Source: Erwinia sp. 198 (GTDB taxonomy: Bacteria > Pseudomonadota > Gammaproteobacteria > Enterobacterales > Enterobacteriaceae). From it: 64,000 nucleotides of DNA. Made by a program: the position numbers and the translations under genes. The notes under the pieces are model-generated. The model worked only from the letters and a program-made list of their open reading frames with translations. It did no database searches and had not been told where the DNA came from. Below, piece by piece: positions 47,331 through 59,900 of the stretch. The stretch spans positions 349,587-413,586 of the forward strand of contig NZ_RHUM01000001.1 in the NCBI RefSeq assembly GCF_003937915.1, read 5' to 3'. How positions within the stretch are numbered: the stretch's first letter is position 1; each line of letters opens with the position of its first letter.

Positions 47331-50300
47331 TTACGCGCTTTTTTATCTTCCGGCCCGTTACTACGCTGCTGTTAACGCTGGCGCTACTGCTGCTGGGCGC
47401 GCTGGGCTATCGTTTGCTGCCCGTCGCGCCGCTGCCACAGGTCGATTTCCCGACCATTATGGTTTCCGCCAGCCTGCCGGGCGCCAGCCCGGAGACGATG
47501 GCGGCCACGGTCGCCACGCCGCTGGAGCGCGCGCTGGGGCAAATCGCGGGCATTACCGAGATGACCTCCAGCAGCTCGCAGGGCTCCAGCAATATCATTT
47601 TGCAGTTTGAGCTGACCCGCGATATCAACGGCGCGGCGCGGGATGTGCAGGCGGCGATCAACGCCTCGCGCAGCCTGTTGCCAAGCAGCATGCCGTCGCT
47701 GCCGACCTATCGCAAAGCCAACCCGTCCGACGCGCCGATTGTGATGCTGGCGCTGACGTCCACTACGCGTTCCAAAGGCGAGCTGTACGATATCGCCGAG
47801 AGCAAAATCGACCAGAAAATCGCGCAGGTGCAGGGCGTCGGCGACGTCTCGCTGATGGGCAGCGCGCTGCCGGCGGTCAGGATAGATTTACAGCCGCAAA
47901 TGCTGACCCATGCCGGGATCTCGCTGGATACGGTGCGCGCCGCCATCGCCAACAGCACCAGCAATCTGCCGAAAGGGATGTTGCAGGGTGCTAACCAGAG
48001 CTGGGTGATTGACGGTAACAGCCAGCTGGACGGCGCAAAGCAGTACCGCGATTTAGTGGTCAGCTACCAGAACGGCCGTGCTATCCGCCTCAGCGACATC
48101 GCCACCGTTTACGATTCGGTAGAGGACCAGTACAACGTCGGCTACTTCAACGGTTCGCCGTCGGTGATGATCGGCGTCACGCGCCAGGCGGGCGCCAATA
48201 TGCTGCAAACCATTGATGCCATCAAAGCGCAGCTGCCGGCGCTGGAGGAAAACCTGCCGGCCGACGTCTCGCTGAAAATCGTGGTTGACCGCTCTCCTAA
48301 CGTGCGCGCGTCCCTTTATGACACCGAAGAAACGTTGCTGATCGCCATCGCGCTGGTAATTGGCGTGGTCTTTATTTTCTTACGCAATTTGCAGGCGGTG
48401 GCCATTCCCGCGCTGGCGCTGCCCGTTTCGCTGGTGGGCACCTGCGCGGTGATGTATTTGCTCGGCTACAGCCTGGATAACCTGTCGCTGATGGCGCTGA
48501 TCATCGCCACCGGCTTTGTGGTGGACGACGCTATCGTGGTGCTGGAAAACATCACGCGCTATATCGAAGAGGGATTAAGCCCGGTGCGCGCAGCGCTGAA
48601 AGGCGCGAACGAGGTGAGCTTTACCGTGCTGTCGATGACGCTGTCGCTGGTGGCGGTGTTTATCCCGATCCTGCTGATGGGCAGCATCGTTGGCCGCCTG
48701 TTCCGCGAGTTTGCGGTGACGCTGACCGTTTCGCTGATTATCTCTATGCTGGTGTCGCTCAGCCTCACGCCGATGCTCTGTTCGCGGCTGCTGAAGCGTA
48801 AACCCAACGTCACCGCGCGGCCGCATCCGCTTTATCAGTGGATCGAAAACGGCCTTAATCGTCTGCTGGCCGCCTACGCCCGTGGGCTGAACCGGGTGAT
48901 GCGCCATCAGCGGCTGACGCTGTTTAGCTTGATGCTGACGGTGATCCTCAATCTGTTCCTCTATTCGGTGGTGCAGAAAGGCTTTTTCCCCAATCAGGAT
49001 ACCGGCCTGCTGATGGGGATGCTGCGTGCCGATCAAAACGTCTCTTTCCAGGCGATGAAGCCGAAAATGGAGGCGTTCGCCAGACTGATCCAGCAGGATC
49101 CGGCGGTGGACGGCGTGATGTCGTCAATGGGCAGCGGCGCGTTTGGTTCGCGTAACACCGCCAACTTTTTCGTGCATCTGAAAGACTTCGACCAGCGTGA
49201 CGCGACGGCGACGGAAGTCGCTAACCGGCTGAGCGGTAAAACGCGCAACGTGCCGGGCGTGGAGCTGTTTCTGATGGCGGCGCAGGATATTCATATCGGC
49301 GGCCGCAGCGCCAATGCCAGCTATCAGTACAGCCTTCAGGCTGACGATCTGGAGACGCTGCGCGTCTGGACGCCGAAGGTCAAGGCCGCGCTGGAGGCGA
49401 TCCCGCAGCTGACCAGCGTCGATTCCGACTCACAAACCGGCGGCCAGGAGGTAATGGTCACGATCGACCGCGACCGCGCCAAACGGCTGGGGGTCAACGT
49501 TGAGATGGTCGATACGCTGCTGAATAATTCCTTTGCGCAGCGCCAGGTCGCCACGCTGTACAGGACGCTGAATCAGTATCATGTGGTGATGTCATTGCAG
49601 GATACGTGGACGCGCGATCCGGAAACGCTTAACAAGCTGTATGTGATTAACGACGCCGGCGACCAGGTGCCGCTTTCGGCTTTCGCCCGTTTCAGCGGCG
49701 CCAACGCGCCGCTGTCGGTGGCGCATCAGGGCCAGTCCGCCACCAGCACGATTGCCTTTAATCTGGCGGACGGCGTTTCGCTGGAGCAGGCTTCGGCACT
49801 GATTAAAGCCGCGATGGCGAAAATTGCGCTGCCGGGCGATATTCAGGCCGGTTTCCAGGGCACGGCGAAAGCCTTTGGCGATCTCACCGCGTCCATGCCG
49901 TGGCTGATCCTTGCCGCGCTGGCGGCCGTCTATATCGTGCTGGGAATGCTTTATGAAAGCTATATTCATCCGCTGACCATCCTTTCCACGCTGCCGTCCG
50001 CAGGCGTCGGCGCGCTGCTGCTGCTGCTGCTGACCGGCACGCAGCTGACGGTGATCGCACTGATCGGCATTCTGCTGCTGATCGGCATCGTAAAAAAGAA
50101 CGCCATTATGATGATCGACTTCGCGCTGGCGGCGGAACGCAAGCAGGGCATGACGCCGCAGCAGGCGATTGTGCAGGCCTGCCTGATGCGCTTCCGCCCC
50201 ATTATGATGACCACGCTGGCGGCCTTTTTCGGCGCGCTGCCGCTGGCGTTGGGCAGCGGCGGCGATGCCGATCTGCGCAGTCCGCTGGGCCTGGCTATCG

Positions 50301-50416
50301 CTGGCGGCCTGGCGCTGAGCCAGCTGTTAACACTGTTTACCACGCCGGTGGTTTACCTCTATCTCGATCGTGCCAGCCGTGCCACTAAACGTCAGTGGGC
50401 GCGCCTCAGAGCTTAA
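47327..50416 (+). CDS. mdtC: RND permease MdtC/MuxC family
   Basis: Second RND permease of 1029 residues. It has the usual repeat of six plus six helices, Asp-Asp in TM4 ([14 protein letters not shown]) and motif [14 protein letters not shown]. The end [11 protein letters not shown] is as in MdtC. It overlaps mdtB by 4 bp and is followed by the outer-membrane channel gene after 3 bp, so the four genes form one operon. Confidence 0.88.
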   Translation: MITRFFIFRPVTTLLLTLALLLLGALGYRLLPVAPLPQVDFPTIMVSASLPGASPETMAATVATPLERALGQIAGITEMTSSSSQGSSNIILQFELTRDINGAARDVQAAINASRSLLPSSMPSLPTYRKANPSDAPIVMLALTSTTRSKGELYDIAESKIDQKIAQVQGVGDVSLMGSALPAVRIDLQPQMLTHAGISLDTVRAAIANSTSNLPKGMLQGANQSWVIDGNSQLDGAKQYRDLVVSYQNGRAIRLSDIATVYDSVEDQYNVGYFNGSPSVMIGVTRQAGANMLQTIDAIKAQLPALEENLPADVSLKIVVDRSPNVRASLYDTEETLLIAIALVIGVVFIFLRNLQAVAIPALALPVSLVGTCAVMYLLGYSLDNLSLMALIIATGFVVDDAIVVLENITRYIEEGLSPVRAALKGANEVSFTVLSMTLSLVAVFIPILLMGSIVGRLFREFAVTLTVSLIISMLVSLSLTPMLCSRLLKRKPNVTARPHPLYQWIENGLNRLLAAYARGLNRVMRHQRLTLFSLMLTVILNLFLYSVVQKGFFPNQDTGLLMGMLRADQNVSFQAMKPKMEAFARLIQQDPAVDGVMSSMGSGAFGSRNTANFFVHLKDFDQRDATATEVANRLSGKTRNVPGVELFLMAAQDIHIGGRSANASYQYSLQADDLETLRVWTPKVKAALEAIPQLTSVDSDSQTGGQEVMVTIDRDRAKRLGVNVEMVDTLLNNSFAQRQVATLYRTLNQYHVVMSLQDTWTRDPETLNKLYVINDAGDQVPLSAFARFSGANAPLSVAHQGQSATSTIAFNLADGVSLEQASALIKAAMAKIALPGDIQAGFQGTAKAFGDLTASMPWLILAALAAVYIVLGMLYESYIHPLTILSTLPSAGVGALLLLLLTGTQLTVIALIGILLLIGIVKKNAIMMIDFALAAERKQGMTPQQAIVQACLMRFRPIMMTTLAAFFGALPLALGSGGDADLRSPLGLAIAGGLALSQLLTLFTTPVVYLYLDRASRATKRQWARLRA

Positions 50417-50419
50417 ATA

Positions 50420-51850
50420 ATGACAATGAAAAAAATACCGTTTCTGTCCGGGCAAAGGACAAGTTCCAGGCTCGCGCCTGTTTTTCTGGCGCTGCTGCTG
50501 AGCGGCTGCGCCGTCGGCCCCGATTACCATCGTCCGGCGGTGAGCGTGCCGGTGCAGTATAAAGAAGCGCAGGGCTGGCGCGAGGCCGCGCCGCAGGATG
50601 CACAAAGCAAAGGCGACTGGTGGTCGGCCTGTCACGACGATACGCTGAGCGGCCTGCTGCGCCAGGTTGCCGTTTCAAACCAGAACGTGGCGCAGTATGA
50701 AGCGCAGTATCGCCAGGCCAGGGCGCTGGTCAGTGAAGCGCGCTCTGACCTTCTGCCCAGTGCGGCCTATAGCGGTTCCTCAACGCGCAGCGGCAGCGCT
50801 TCCACGGGCACGGGCCAGCGCACCGCCAGCGACAGCCATTCGCTACAGGCCAGCGCCAGCTGGGAAGTGGATATCTGGGGCAGGCTGCGGCGCACGCTGG
50901 AAGAGAATAAAGCCAGCGCGCAGGCCAGCGAGGCAGAGCTGGCGAATATCACTCTCAGCGCCCAGTCCGAGCTGGCGCAGGATTATTTCCGGCTGCGCAT
51001 CATGGACCAGCAGATCGCGCTGTATCAGCAAAGCGTTGAGGCCTGTCAGCGCTACCTGACTATTATTGAGAATAAATATCGGGCCGGCAGCGAGTCTCGC
51101 GCCACGCTCGCGCAGGCGCAGATGCAGCTGGAAACCTCGCGGGCTTCGGCGCTCGACCTCAGCTGGCAACGGGCGCAAACCGAACACGCTATCGCTATCC
51201 TGATCGGTAAAACGCCGGCGGAATTCAGCCTGCCGGTAACGAAAGCGATGACCGCCACGCTGCCCGCCATCCCGCAGGCCGTGCCCTCGACGCTGCTTGA
51301 GCGCCGCCCGGATATCGCTTATGCAGAACGCACTATGGCGGCGGCCAATGCCGCCGTTGGCGTGGCGATCGCAGGCTACTATCCCGACCTTACGCTGAGC
51401 GCCACCGGCGGCTTTACCAGTTCGGCGCTGCATAATTTGCTGTCGCTGCCGAATCGCGTCTGGTCGCTCGGGCCGTCGCTCAGCGGCACGCTGCTGGACT
51501 TTGGCGCCACCTCGGCGAAAGTGGCGCAGGCGAGAGCGGCCTATGACGCCGATGTGGCCAGCTATCGCCAGGCGGTGCTGACCGGTTTCCAGGAAGTGGA
51601 AAACTACCTGGTGGAGCTGCATACGCTGCAAAACGAAATCGTGGCGCAGCAAAACGCCACCTCGGCGGCGCAGGAGTCGGCCCGCGTCACGCGTAACCAG
51701 TATGAAGCGGGCATGATCGACTATCTGGACGTTGCCACCACCGAAAACAGCAGCCTGAGCCAGCAGCAGAGCCTGCTGTCGCTGCAAAGCACACAGTGGG
51801 TCGCCAGCGTGCAGCTGATCGCCGCGCTGGGCGGCGGCTGGCAGCATTAA
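50420..51850 (+). CDS. Outer-membrane efflux lipoprotein (OprM/NodT family)
   Basis: Outer-membrane channel subunit of 476 residues. The lipobox LLLSGC gives Cys30 as the lipidated residue. The two-fold repeated outer-membrane efflux domain follows (GPDYHRPAV, DWWSACHDDTLSGLLRQV near the start; the second half begins near LLERRPDIAYAERTM). In E. coli mdtABC is followed by the MFS gene mdtD and uses TolC; here a dedicated channel ends the operon, as in Pseudomonas muxABC-opmB. Confidence 0.88.
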   Translation: MTMKKIPFLSGQRTSSRLAPVFLALLLSGCAVGPDYHRPAVSVPVQYKEAQGWREAAPQDAQSKGDWWSACHDDTLSGLLRQVAVSNQNVAQYEAQYRQARALVSEARSDLLPSAAYSGSSTRSGSASTGTGQRTASDSHSLQASASWEVDIWGRLRRTLEENKASAQASEAELANITLSAQSELAQDYFRLRIMDQQIALYQQSVEACQRYLTIIENKYRAGSESRATLAQAQMQLETSRASALDLSWQRAQTEHAIAILIGKTPAEFSLPVTKAMTATLPAIPQAVPSTLLERRPDIAYAERTMAAANAAVGVAIAGYYPDLTLSATGGFTSSALHNLLSLPNRVWSLGPSLSGTLLDFGATSAKVAQARAAYDADVASYRQAVLTGFQEVENYLVELHTLQNEIVAQQNATSAAQESARVTRNQYEAGMIDYLDVATTENSSLSQQQSLLSLQSTQWVASVQLIAALGGGWQH

Positions 51851-52229
51851 AATTATTGGGACGCACCGTTGGAAAACATTCAAGGGTGCAACGCTCTCAG
51901 AGATAAAAAAGGTGCAGCCAAGAAAGAGTAAACAAGGTTCCGAAAAGGGGCTTTTTTACAGGTAAATATAATGAGTAATTTGAATCATTCATATTGAAAT
52001 ATTTAACAATGGAGAAAAGTGGAAGGTGATTTTTAATTTCCCTGATTTAATAAATTAATTCTGTTCTTGTTTTAATAGCAATCTTATTTTTTATTGCTTG
52101 CTTTTGGCTTATCCCTGTTAAATAATTTAACCCAATTAAATAATGCTGCCGCCTGTTTCAGATATATATCTGTTTGCTAAATAACTGTTATAAAAAAACT
52201 GCCTGCTAAATTATTAAGGACGTTCATGG
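51851..52229 (+). promoter_or_regulatory. AT-rich region upstream of the CDI-type locus
   Basis: A 379-bp gap, AT-rich from about 51960. It contains an interrupted inverted repeat (GCACCgTTG ... CAAgGGTGC, 51863-51889) without a T tract, and poly-A/T tracts of the kind bound by H-NS. AAGGACG (52216-52222) is the ribosome site for the next gene. I could not fix the promoter. Confidence 0.4.
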
Positions 52230-53921
52230 ATGAACCGAAACTATGCCTGGCCCGGTAAAGCCTGCCTGCTGCTGCTCGCGCAGTTCTGTTCACCGTCGCT
52301 TGCTGCTGCGCCTTCTTTTCTCGTCAGCGATGCGGCAGACATTGACGCGCGCGAGCAGACGCGTCGGCAGGAAAGAGAACGCGCGCTACAGCAGCAAAAC
52401 AGCACGGGCAGCGATGTACGTCTTGAACGTCCTGCCGCCGCGCTGCCTGACTATGCGGCTGCGGAGCATCCCTGCTTTCCCATTAACAGAGTGCGCTTAA
52501 CCGGTGATGAAGGCCGCTTTCAGTGGGCGCTAAAGGCGGCGGAAAGCGCCAGGGGCCGCTGTCTCGGCGGGCAGGGGATCACGCTGGTATTAAATAAGGT
52601 ACAGAATGCCATTCTGCAACAGGGCTACGTTACCACCCGCATTATGGCGCAGGAGCAGGATCTGACTTCAGGCGTGCTGACTTTAACGCTACAGCCGGGG
52701 CGTATCGACCGCATCTTTTTTGACAAGCCGGTATCAAAACGGGCAAGGCTATGGAACGCCTTGCCGGCTTCATCGGGCGATATCCTGAATCTGCGGGATA
52801 TTGAACAGGCGCTGGAAAATTTCCGGCGCGTGCCGGGCGTTGAGGCAGAAATAAAAATTGAGCCGGGCCGCCAGGAAGCCACCAGCGATCTCAGGATCGC
52901 CTGGCGCGAAAGGCGTCCGGTGCATCTGACTTTCGGCCTTGATGACAGCGGGGCGAAAAGTACCGGCAAATATCAGGGAAGCCTGACGCTGGCGATTGAT
53001 GCGCCTCTGGCCCGGAACGATCTTTTTTATGCCAGCCTGGGCAAAGATATGTTTGAACAAGGTTCGCCCGCTAGTCGATCCCATACATTTAATTACAACA
53101 TCCCTATGGGCTACTGGCTCTTCTCTGCTAACTATAACGACTACAGCTATCAGCAGAATATTGCCAACGCAAACGAGACGCTACGCTACAGCGGGCAAAG
53201 CGAAAACGCTCAGTTCACGCTCTCCCGCCTGCTGTTTCGTAATCAGTCACACAAAACCACGCTTAACCTGCGCATCTGGCGTCGCCACTCCACCAATGCC
53301 GTCAACGATATTGACATCGACCTACAGCGACGCCGTACGGCGGGCTGGGAGCTGGGGCTGAGTCAGCGCAGCTATCTCGGCCAGAGCACGCTGGACGGCA
53401 GCGTTAACTGGCGAAAAGGCACCGGCGCGTTTGGCGCGCTGCGTGCGCCGGAGGAAGCCCGCCATGAAGGCAGCGCACGCGCAGGGCTTATCACCGGCGA
53501 ACTCAGCCTGAACCAGCCGCTGCCAGCCTTCAACTGGCGCTATTACACCAGCCTGCGCGGGCAGTGGAGCCATCAGCCGCTAACGCCGCTGGATCGGCTG
53601 GCTATCGGTGGACGCTATACCGTACGCGGCTTTGATGGCGAACAGGCGCTCTCCGGCGAAAAAGGCCTGATCTGGCGTAATGAGCTGGCGTGGAACCTAA
53701 GGGGACAGGAGCTTTACTGGGGCGTGGATTACGGGCGTATTGGCGGACGCGGCACGCGTTACCTGGCCGGAAAACAGCTGGCGGGCAGCGCTGTGGGCCT
53801 GCGAGGCAGCTTTGGCGGACACGTCAGCTACGACCTCTTTGCCGGGCTTCCTCTCTACCAGCCGGGCGGCTTTCATACTTCCGGCGTAACCGGCGGTTTC
53901 AGCCTCAATCTACAGATATAG
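52230..53921 (+). CDS. Two-partner secretion transporter (CdiB/ShlB family)
   Basis: Outer-membrane Omp85-type transporter of 563 residues that exports the adjacent filament. Signal peptide about residues 1-26 (ending SLAAA), an N-terminal helix, two POTRA domains (about 80-155, PCFPINRVRLTG, and 160-235), and a 16-strand barrel with the conserved VRGF motif (YTVRGFDGEQAL). It ends GGFSLNLQI. ATG 52230 is used; an overlapping ATG at 52226 is out of frame. It lies 52 bp before the filament gene, consistent with one operon. Confidence 0.92.
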   Translation: MNRNYAWPGKACLLLLAQFCSPSLAAAPSFLVSDAADIDAREQTRRQERERALQQQNSTGSDVRLERPAAALPDYAAAEHPCFPINRVRLTGDEGRFQWALKAAESARGRCLGGQGITLVLNKVQNAILQQGYVTTRIMAQEQDLTSGVLTLTLQPGRIDRIFFDKPVSKRARLWNALPASSGDILNLRDIEQALENFRRVPGVEAEIKIEPGRQEATSDLRIAWRERRPVHLTFGLDDSGAKSTGKYQGSLTLAIDAPLARNDLFYASLGKDMFEQGSPASRSHTFNYNIPMGYWLFSANYNDYSYQQNIANANETLRYSGQSENAQFTLSRLLFRNQSHKTTLNLRIWRRHSTNAVNDIDIDLQRRRTAGWELGLSQRSYLGQSTLDGSVNWRKGTGAFGALRAPEEARHEGSARAGLITGELSLNQPLPAFNWRYYTSLRGQWSHQPLTPLDRLAIGGRYTVRGFDGEQALSGEKGLIWRNELAWNLRGQELYWGVDYGRIGGRGTRYLAGKQLAGSAVGLRGSFGGHVSYDLFAGLPLYQPGGFHTSGVTGGFSLNLQI

Positions 53922-53973
53922 CCAGCCCGACGCGGCAGGTGTTGACCGCAGGGCTTTAACAGGGACGTTATTG

Positions 53974-56900
53974 ATGAATAAAAAATGTTATTGCCTGATT
54001 TTCAGTCGTACGCATGGCGAATTACGGGTGGTATCAGAGCTGGCTCGCGGTTGCGGCACGAGGACCGGCCAGCGGCGCGGATCTGATGGCCCACGCCTGT
54101 GGGTAACGGTACGGCGCGCCGTCTGGCTGCTTGGGCTGGCGCTGTTTACCGGTTCCGCCGTCGCACAAGGGATAGTCGCCGACGGCCAGGCCGCGCCCGC
54201 ACTGCGTCCTGACGTCATCACCACGCAAAATGGCCTGCCACAGGTGAACATCACCGCGCCGAATCAGGCCGGTATTTCCCATAATCAGTACCAGCAGTTT
54301 GACGTCGCACAGCAGGGCGCCATCCTTAACAACTCGGCAAAGATGACCGCCACCCAGCTCGCCGGCTATATCCAGGGCAATCCCAAACTCGATCCCAACG
54401 CCGCGCCTGCCCGCGTCATTCTTAATGAAATCAACAGCAGCAATCCCAGCCAGCTGCGCGGCCATCTGGAAGTCGCCGGCGGCAAAGCAAAGGTCATTGT
54501 TGCTAATCCGGCAGGGATCGTTTGCGACGGCTGCGGCACGATTAATGCCGGGCGTATGACCCTGACCACAGGTAAACCGCAGTTGAATGCAGATGGCTCG
54601 CTGGCCGGTTATCAGGTTGAACGCGGCGCGATCCGGGTAACGGGCGGCGGGCTGAATAACGATGCACGGAATGAGACGGAATACGTCGACCTGCTGGCGC
54701 GCGTGGTGGAAATCAATGCCGGTATCAGGGCGAAAGAGGCAGTCGCCGTTATCGCCGGACGCAACCGGATTGATGTGGATGCCAGCCAGGTTAGCCCGCT
54801 CTCCGCCAGCGACGACGACGCACCGGAACTGGCGATAGATATGGGTCAGATGGGCGGCATGTACAGCGGCGGCGTGCGTATGATCGCGACGGAAGCGGGC
54901 GTGGGCGTTCGTAATCAGGGCGGACATCTGCAGGTCGGAAAAACCCTGACTGTTAGCAGCGAAGGCAGGCTTTTATGGCAGACGGCGGCGGCGGAACCTT
55001 ACACCCAGGCTGGCGGCGATATCACGCTGGCGGCTCGCGACAGCCTTGAGCATCAAGGCAAACTTTACAGCGGCGGCCAGCTGTCGGTACATAGCCGGGA
55101 GGGCAGCATTACCCAGTCCGGCACGCTGGCGGCGGCGGGCAACGTCACGCTACGGGCTAAGCAGGCGATCCACAGCAGCGGCCATCTTTTAGCCGGCAGC
55201 GATGTCGAAAGCAGGCTGGTTCGTCCGGCAGATTTAACGCTCGCCAGCGAGGCGGAAATCCGTGCTGGCGGCAGCTTGCTAAGTCAGAGCAAGATCACTA
55301 TCTCCGGCCGGCGGGTGGATATCAGTCAGAGCCGCGTGGCGGCCAAAGAGGCGCTGCTGACGGCGCAGCAGGGCGGCGTCGCGCTGAAGGAGACGCACGT
55401 CGACAGTAGACTGCTCATTGTTAACAGTAAGGGAAATATTGATTCACAGCAGGCGCAAATCCGTGTCGGATCCTGGAAAATTACCGCCGACAGCCTGTTC
55501 AACCAGACCGGCATCTGGACGCAGACCGAAGCGGCGGAAAGTTTTTTTGCGCTGACGGGCGATCTGGATAATACCGATGGCAGCATTGAAGCCAGCCAGC
55601 TCCAGCTGGAGAGCGCCACGCTGATCAACCGTAGGGGACGGCTGATCGCCCTGGGCGACGACAGGGTGTCCTGGCGAGTCAGCGGCCTGCTGGACAATCA
55701 GTCAGGCACCCTGGGCAGCAATGGCGATCTGCGCCTGGAGACGGGCGGGCTGGCGAATCAGTCGGGAAGCGTACAAAGCCAGTCTGTCTTAAGCCTGCGC
55801 GCGCGCGACGGCATCATCAACGACCACGGCAATCTGCTTTCCGGCAGCGATCTGAGGTTGTCTGGCACCTGGTTGTCGAACCGGGAAGAGGGCCTGATCA
55901 ACAGCCAGCGGCGTCTTGATCTCAATCTGGCAGGCGAGCTGGATAACCAGCACGGGCAAATCATCAGCATGGACAGTAGCAGCATCCAGGCACGGACGTT
56001 AAGTAATCAGCAGGGCGAGATTCAGTCGCTGGCCACGCTGGATATGACGATAGCCGATACGCTGGATAATCGCGGAGGCAACCTTTTCAGCCAGCGGGCG
56101 CAGCATTTGCAGGCCGGCAATATTGTTAACAGTGAGAACGGGAAAATCAGCGGGCTGACCACGCTGTGGCTACAGAGTGAACGGCAGGCGCAAACCACGG
56201 GGCTGGTCGATAACGCAGGCGGAAAAATACTGGCAGGCGAGCGGCTGCAAATTGACGCCTGGCACATCGATAATCAGCAGCATGGCCTGCTGTATAGCGA
56301 AGGGCTGCTGAAACTGACCTTAGCTGACCGGCTGGATAACCGTTCCGGCTCGCTGAAAAGCAGCGGTGACATACAGCTTGATGCCGCAACATTGCTGAAT
56401 GATCAGGGCGCTATCGACAGTCAGCAAAAGCTCGCTATCCAACTGGCTGGCGTGCTGGATAACAGGCAGGGAAGTTTGCGCGCCGATCAGGCGATGCGGC
56501 TTGTCGCCAGCCAGATTGAGAACGGCGACGGCCTCGTCAGCAGCAGCGGCACGCTGCAAATCACGACGGGCGAGCTGAACAACCGGGCCGGGACGATAGT
56601 CAGCCAGGCGGCGGGGCTTTATCAGCTGGAGACGCTGAACAATCAGCAAGGCAGGCTGCACAGCGGCGGCCCCCTGACGGTAAGCAGCGGTACGGTGGAT
56701 AACCGGGGCGGCCAGCTGGTATCCGTTCAGGCGCTGAGCGTGGAGAGCAAGCTTACCGACAACAGCGCGAACGGGATCGTCAGCAGCCAGCAGGCTTTAG
56801 TGATACAGGCGGACCAGGTCATTAACCGCGACGGCGGACGGCTGATCGGCACGACCCATACCAGTGTGACCGCCGGAAGTCTGGATAACCGCGCAGGCCG

Positions 56901-59900
56901 CGTCCAGAGCCGCGGCGCCTTAACGTTGACGCTGCTGCAAACGCTGAATAATCAACAGGGATTGATCCTCTCCAGCCTGGATTTGCACATCGGCGGCGGC
57001 GATCTGCTGGCGCTGCTTAACCAGGGCGGCAATATCCAGAGCGACGGCGCGCTGTCGGCTACCTCAGCATCGCTGGATAATCAGGGCGGCACCTTACTCA
57101 GCCAGCAGGCGCTGACGCTGGATCTTCAGCAGGATTATGTTCACCGGGCCGGGGAGACGCTTAACAGTAACAGCAAGCTGATCCTGACTATTGGCGGTAC
57201 TTTGACCAATCTGGCCGACTGGCCGATCGCAGGCGATCTGCAACTGACCAGTCAACGGTTCACCAATCAGGCGCTGCTGGTCAGCAAAGGCGCACAGATC
57301 GTTACCGGCCTGCTGCTTAATCAGGGACGTGTTGAAGCCGACCGCCTGACGCTGCAAACCGACAGCCTGGACAATCAGGCCACGCTGATGGGCGATGAGA
57401 TTATGGTTAACAGCCGGATCCTCGATAACCACGGCGGCGCAGCCTTAATAGCCGCCACGGAAAAGCTCAGTCTGCAAACCGGTGAACGGCTGACCAACCG
57501 CGATCGCGGCTTTATCTATAGCGGCGGTACGCTGCGGCTGCACAGCGTGGATTTGATCGAAAACTTTGCCAGCGATATTGAAGCGGAAGGCGACGTGACG
57601 CTTGAAGCCAGGCGATTTACTAATCAGCGCGAAGGGCTGGAGATTGAGCGGGAAGCGGAGCTGAGCGACTATAAATGGCACCGCTATAACTATTACTGGC
57701 GCTCTTATGGCTCAACGGTGAACACCGACTTAAGCACGATGGCGCCTGTTACCCAACAGCTTACCTTCCAGGATGACAGCGCGGCGGAAAACAACCGCTA
57801 CGGCACTCTCGTCAATATTGACGCCGCCGCGAAACGGGTAGAAGTAAAGCTTAAGAATAACCGTGGAGAGCTAATCAATCTGTGGGTCAATTATCTGGCC
57901 CTGACGCCCAATGCCGATGGCAGCTACAGCATGACGTTCTACGAAACACAGGGACCACGGCAAAACAGCGTGCCGACACCGTATCACAATACGGTGTGGC
58001 GCGAGCACGATCGCGGCAGGATCGAACTCTGGGATCCCGAAAGCCATATGGATATCGCCGCCATGCCTTACGTCACGGATTACAATAACTTCCGCGAGCG
58101 CACGGCAACCGGCACGGTCACTACCGATAAGCTAATTTCAGCCGGAACCGGCGCCAGGCTGCTGGCAGGCGGCGCAATGACGCTCAACGTTAGCGAACAG
58201 CTGCTGAATGATGCCAGTACCATCAGTGCGAACGGCAGCCTGACTATTGAAGGCGCAGGCGATGTCATTAACAGAGGTTACTCAGTTAACGAACGTCGGC
58301 AGGAGTATCTTGTCGATCATTATGACAAAGATACCGTTCACTGGTATCCCACTTTTAATCTTGATGAAACAACCGCGTTAGCCGCCATCGATGGCATCAT
58401 CAGCGGCTTTGGCAAGGGCACAATCACAGGCGCCAGCCTTAAGAACACCACCGTGAATCAGGCGCAAATCAGTAAGGCGGAAGCGGCGCAAAACGCGGCG
58501 GAAGCGGAACGCGCGCGGTGGGAACGTAATCCGCTGGCGGACGATATAGCAGATCGGTCTGAAACCTTAAAGCTCACCGGCCAGCAGCATCTGGCGACCG
58601 TCGCTACCGATATTCCTGATAACGCGTTATTTCGTCAGCAAGCGGCGGCGGGCAGCGCTTATCTGATCGTTACTGACGCTCGTTTTACCGATAAAGGCAA
58701 TTTTATCAGCAGCGACTACATGCTGAAGTTGATCGGTTATGACCCGTCGCAGGTACACAAGCGGTTAGGTGATGGCTACTACGAACAGCGCGTGGTGCGT
58801 GAGCAACTGCTGATGTTAACGGGTCGTCCTTCCCTCCGGGGTGAAGATGCGATGGCGCAATATCAGGCGCTGATGAATAACGGCAGCAAAGTGGCAAAAG
58901 ATTTTCAGCTCATTCCCGGCGTGGCGCTGACGCCAGCGCAGATTGCTGCGCTGGAGCAGGATATCGTCTGGCTGGTAAGCGAAACGGTGCGAAGCGCCAA
59001 TGGGCTGCAAACCGTCTGGGTGCCGAAAGTGTATCTGGCTAACACCACGCTGAGGCTGTCCGGCGACGGTGCGCTGATAGCTGGCGGCGAGCTACAACTC
59101 TCAACCAACAGCGTCGGCAACGCCGGTAATCTGTTTGCCGATAAGGCGTTTGATATTGATACCAGCCAGTTTCTGCATCAGGGCGGCGATATCCGGGCCG
59201 ACAGCATTAATGTAAAAGCAGGCAGCCTGAGTCTGAGCAGCGATCTGCAAAACGCGCTGCGCCAGGCCAGCATGGGCGCGCGCAAACTGACGCTGATTGC
59301 CAGCGACATCAGCCTGAAAGGCGCAAACCTTAACGCTTCCGAAAACCTCAGCCTGAGCGCCAGCAATAGTTTGAGCATCGGTGCGGCCCGCAGCAGTAAA
59401 ACGGCGGATCTGGAAGTGATTGCCGGCGCCACGGGCAATCGTAAAAGCGCAGGGATGGAAGAACCCGGCAAGCGAATGGCGCAGGTCAGCGGCGAATGGC
59501 AGCAGGCGTTGGGCAGCAGCCTGACGGCGGGCGGCAACCTGAATTTGCAGGCCGGACAGGATATCACCCTGCAGGGAAGCCAGGCGCAGGCGGGCGGGCA
59601 GCTTAACGTCCGGGCGGGCGGCAACGTCAGCCTGCTTACGGAAACCACCACCAACGATACCCATCTGCAAGCGGGCAGCCGCACTTCTTCCGTAAGCAAC
59701 AGCCGCCAGGAAGAAAGGCTGACCGGCAGCGTGCTAAATGGCGAGGGCGGCGTCACCCTTCAGGCGGGCGGCGATTTCACCGCGGTTGGCGCTCAGGTTG
59801 CCAGCGGCGGCGGTATTAAGCTGAGCGCGCAACAGGTCACGATCGAGGAAGCTCGCCAGCAGATCAGCGATCAGGACAGCGAGCATAACCGCGTGGGCAA

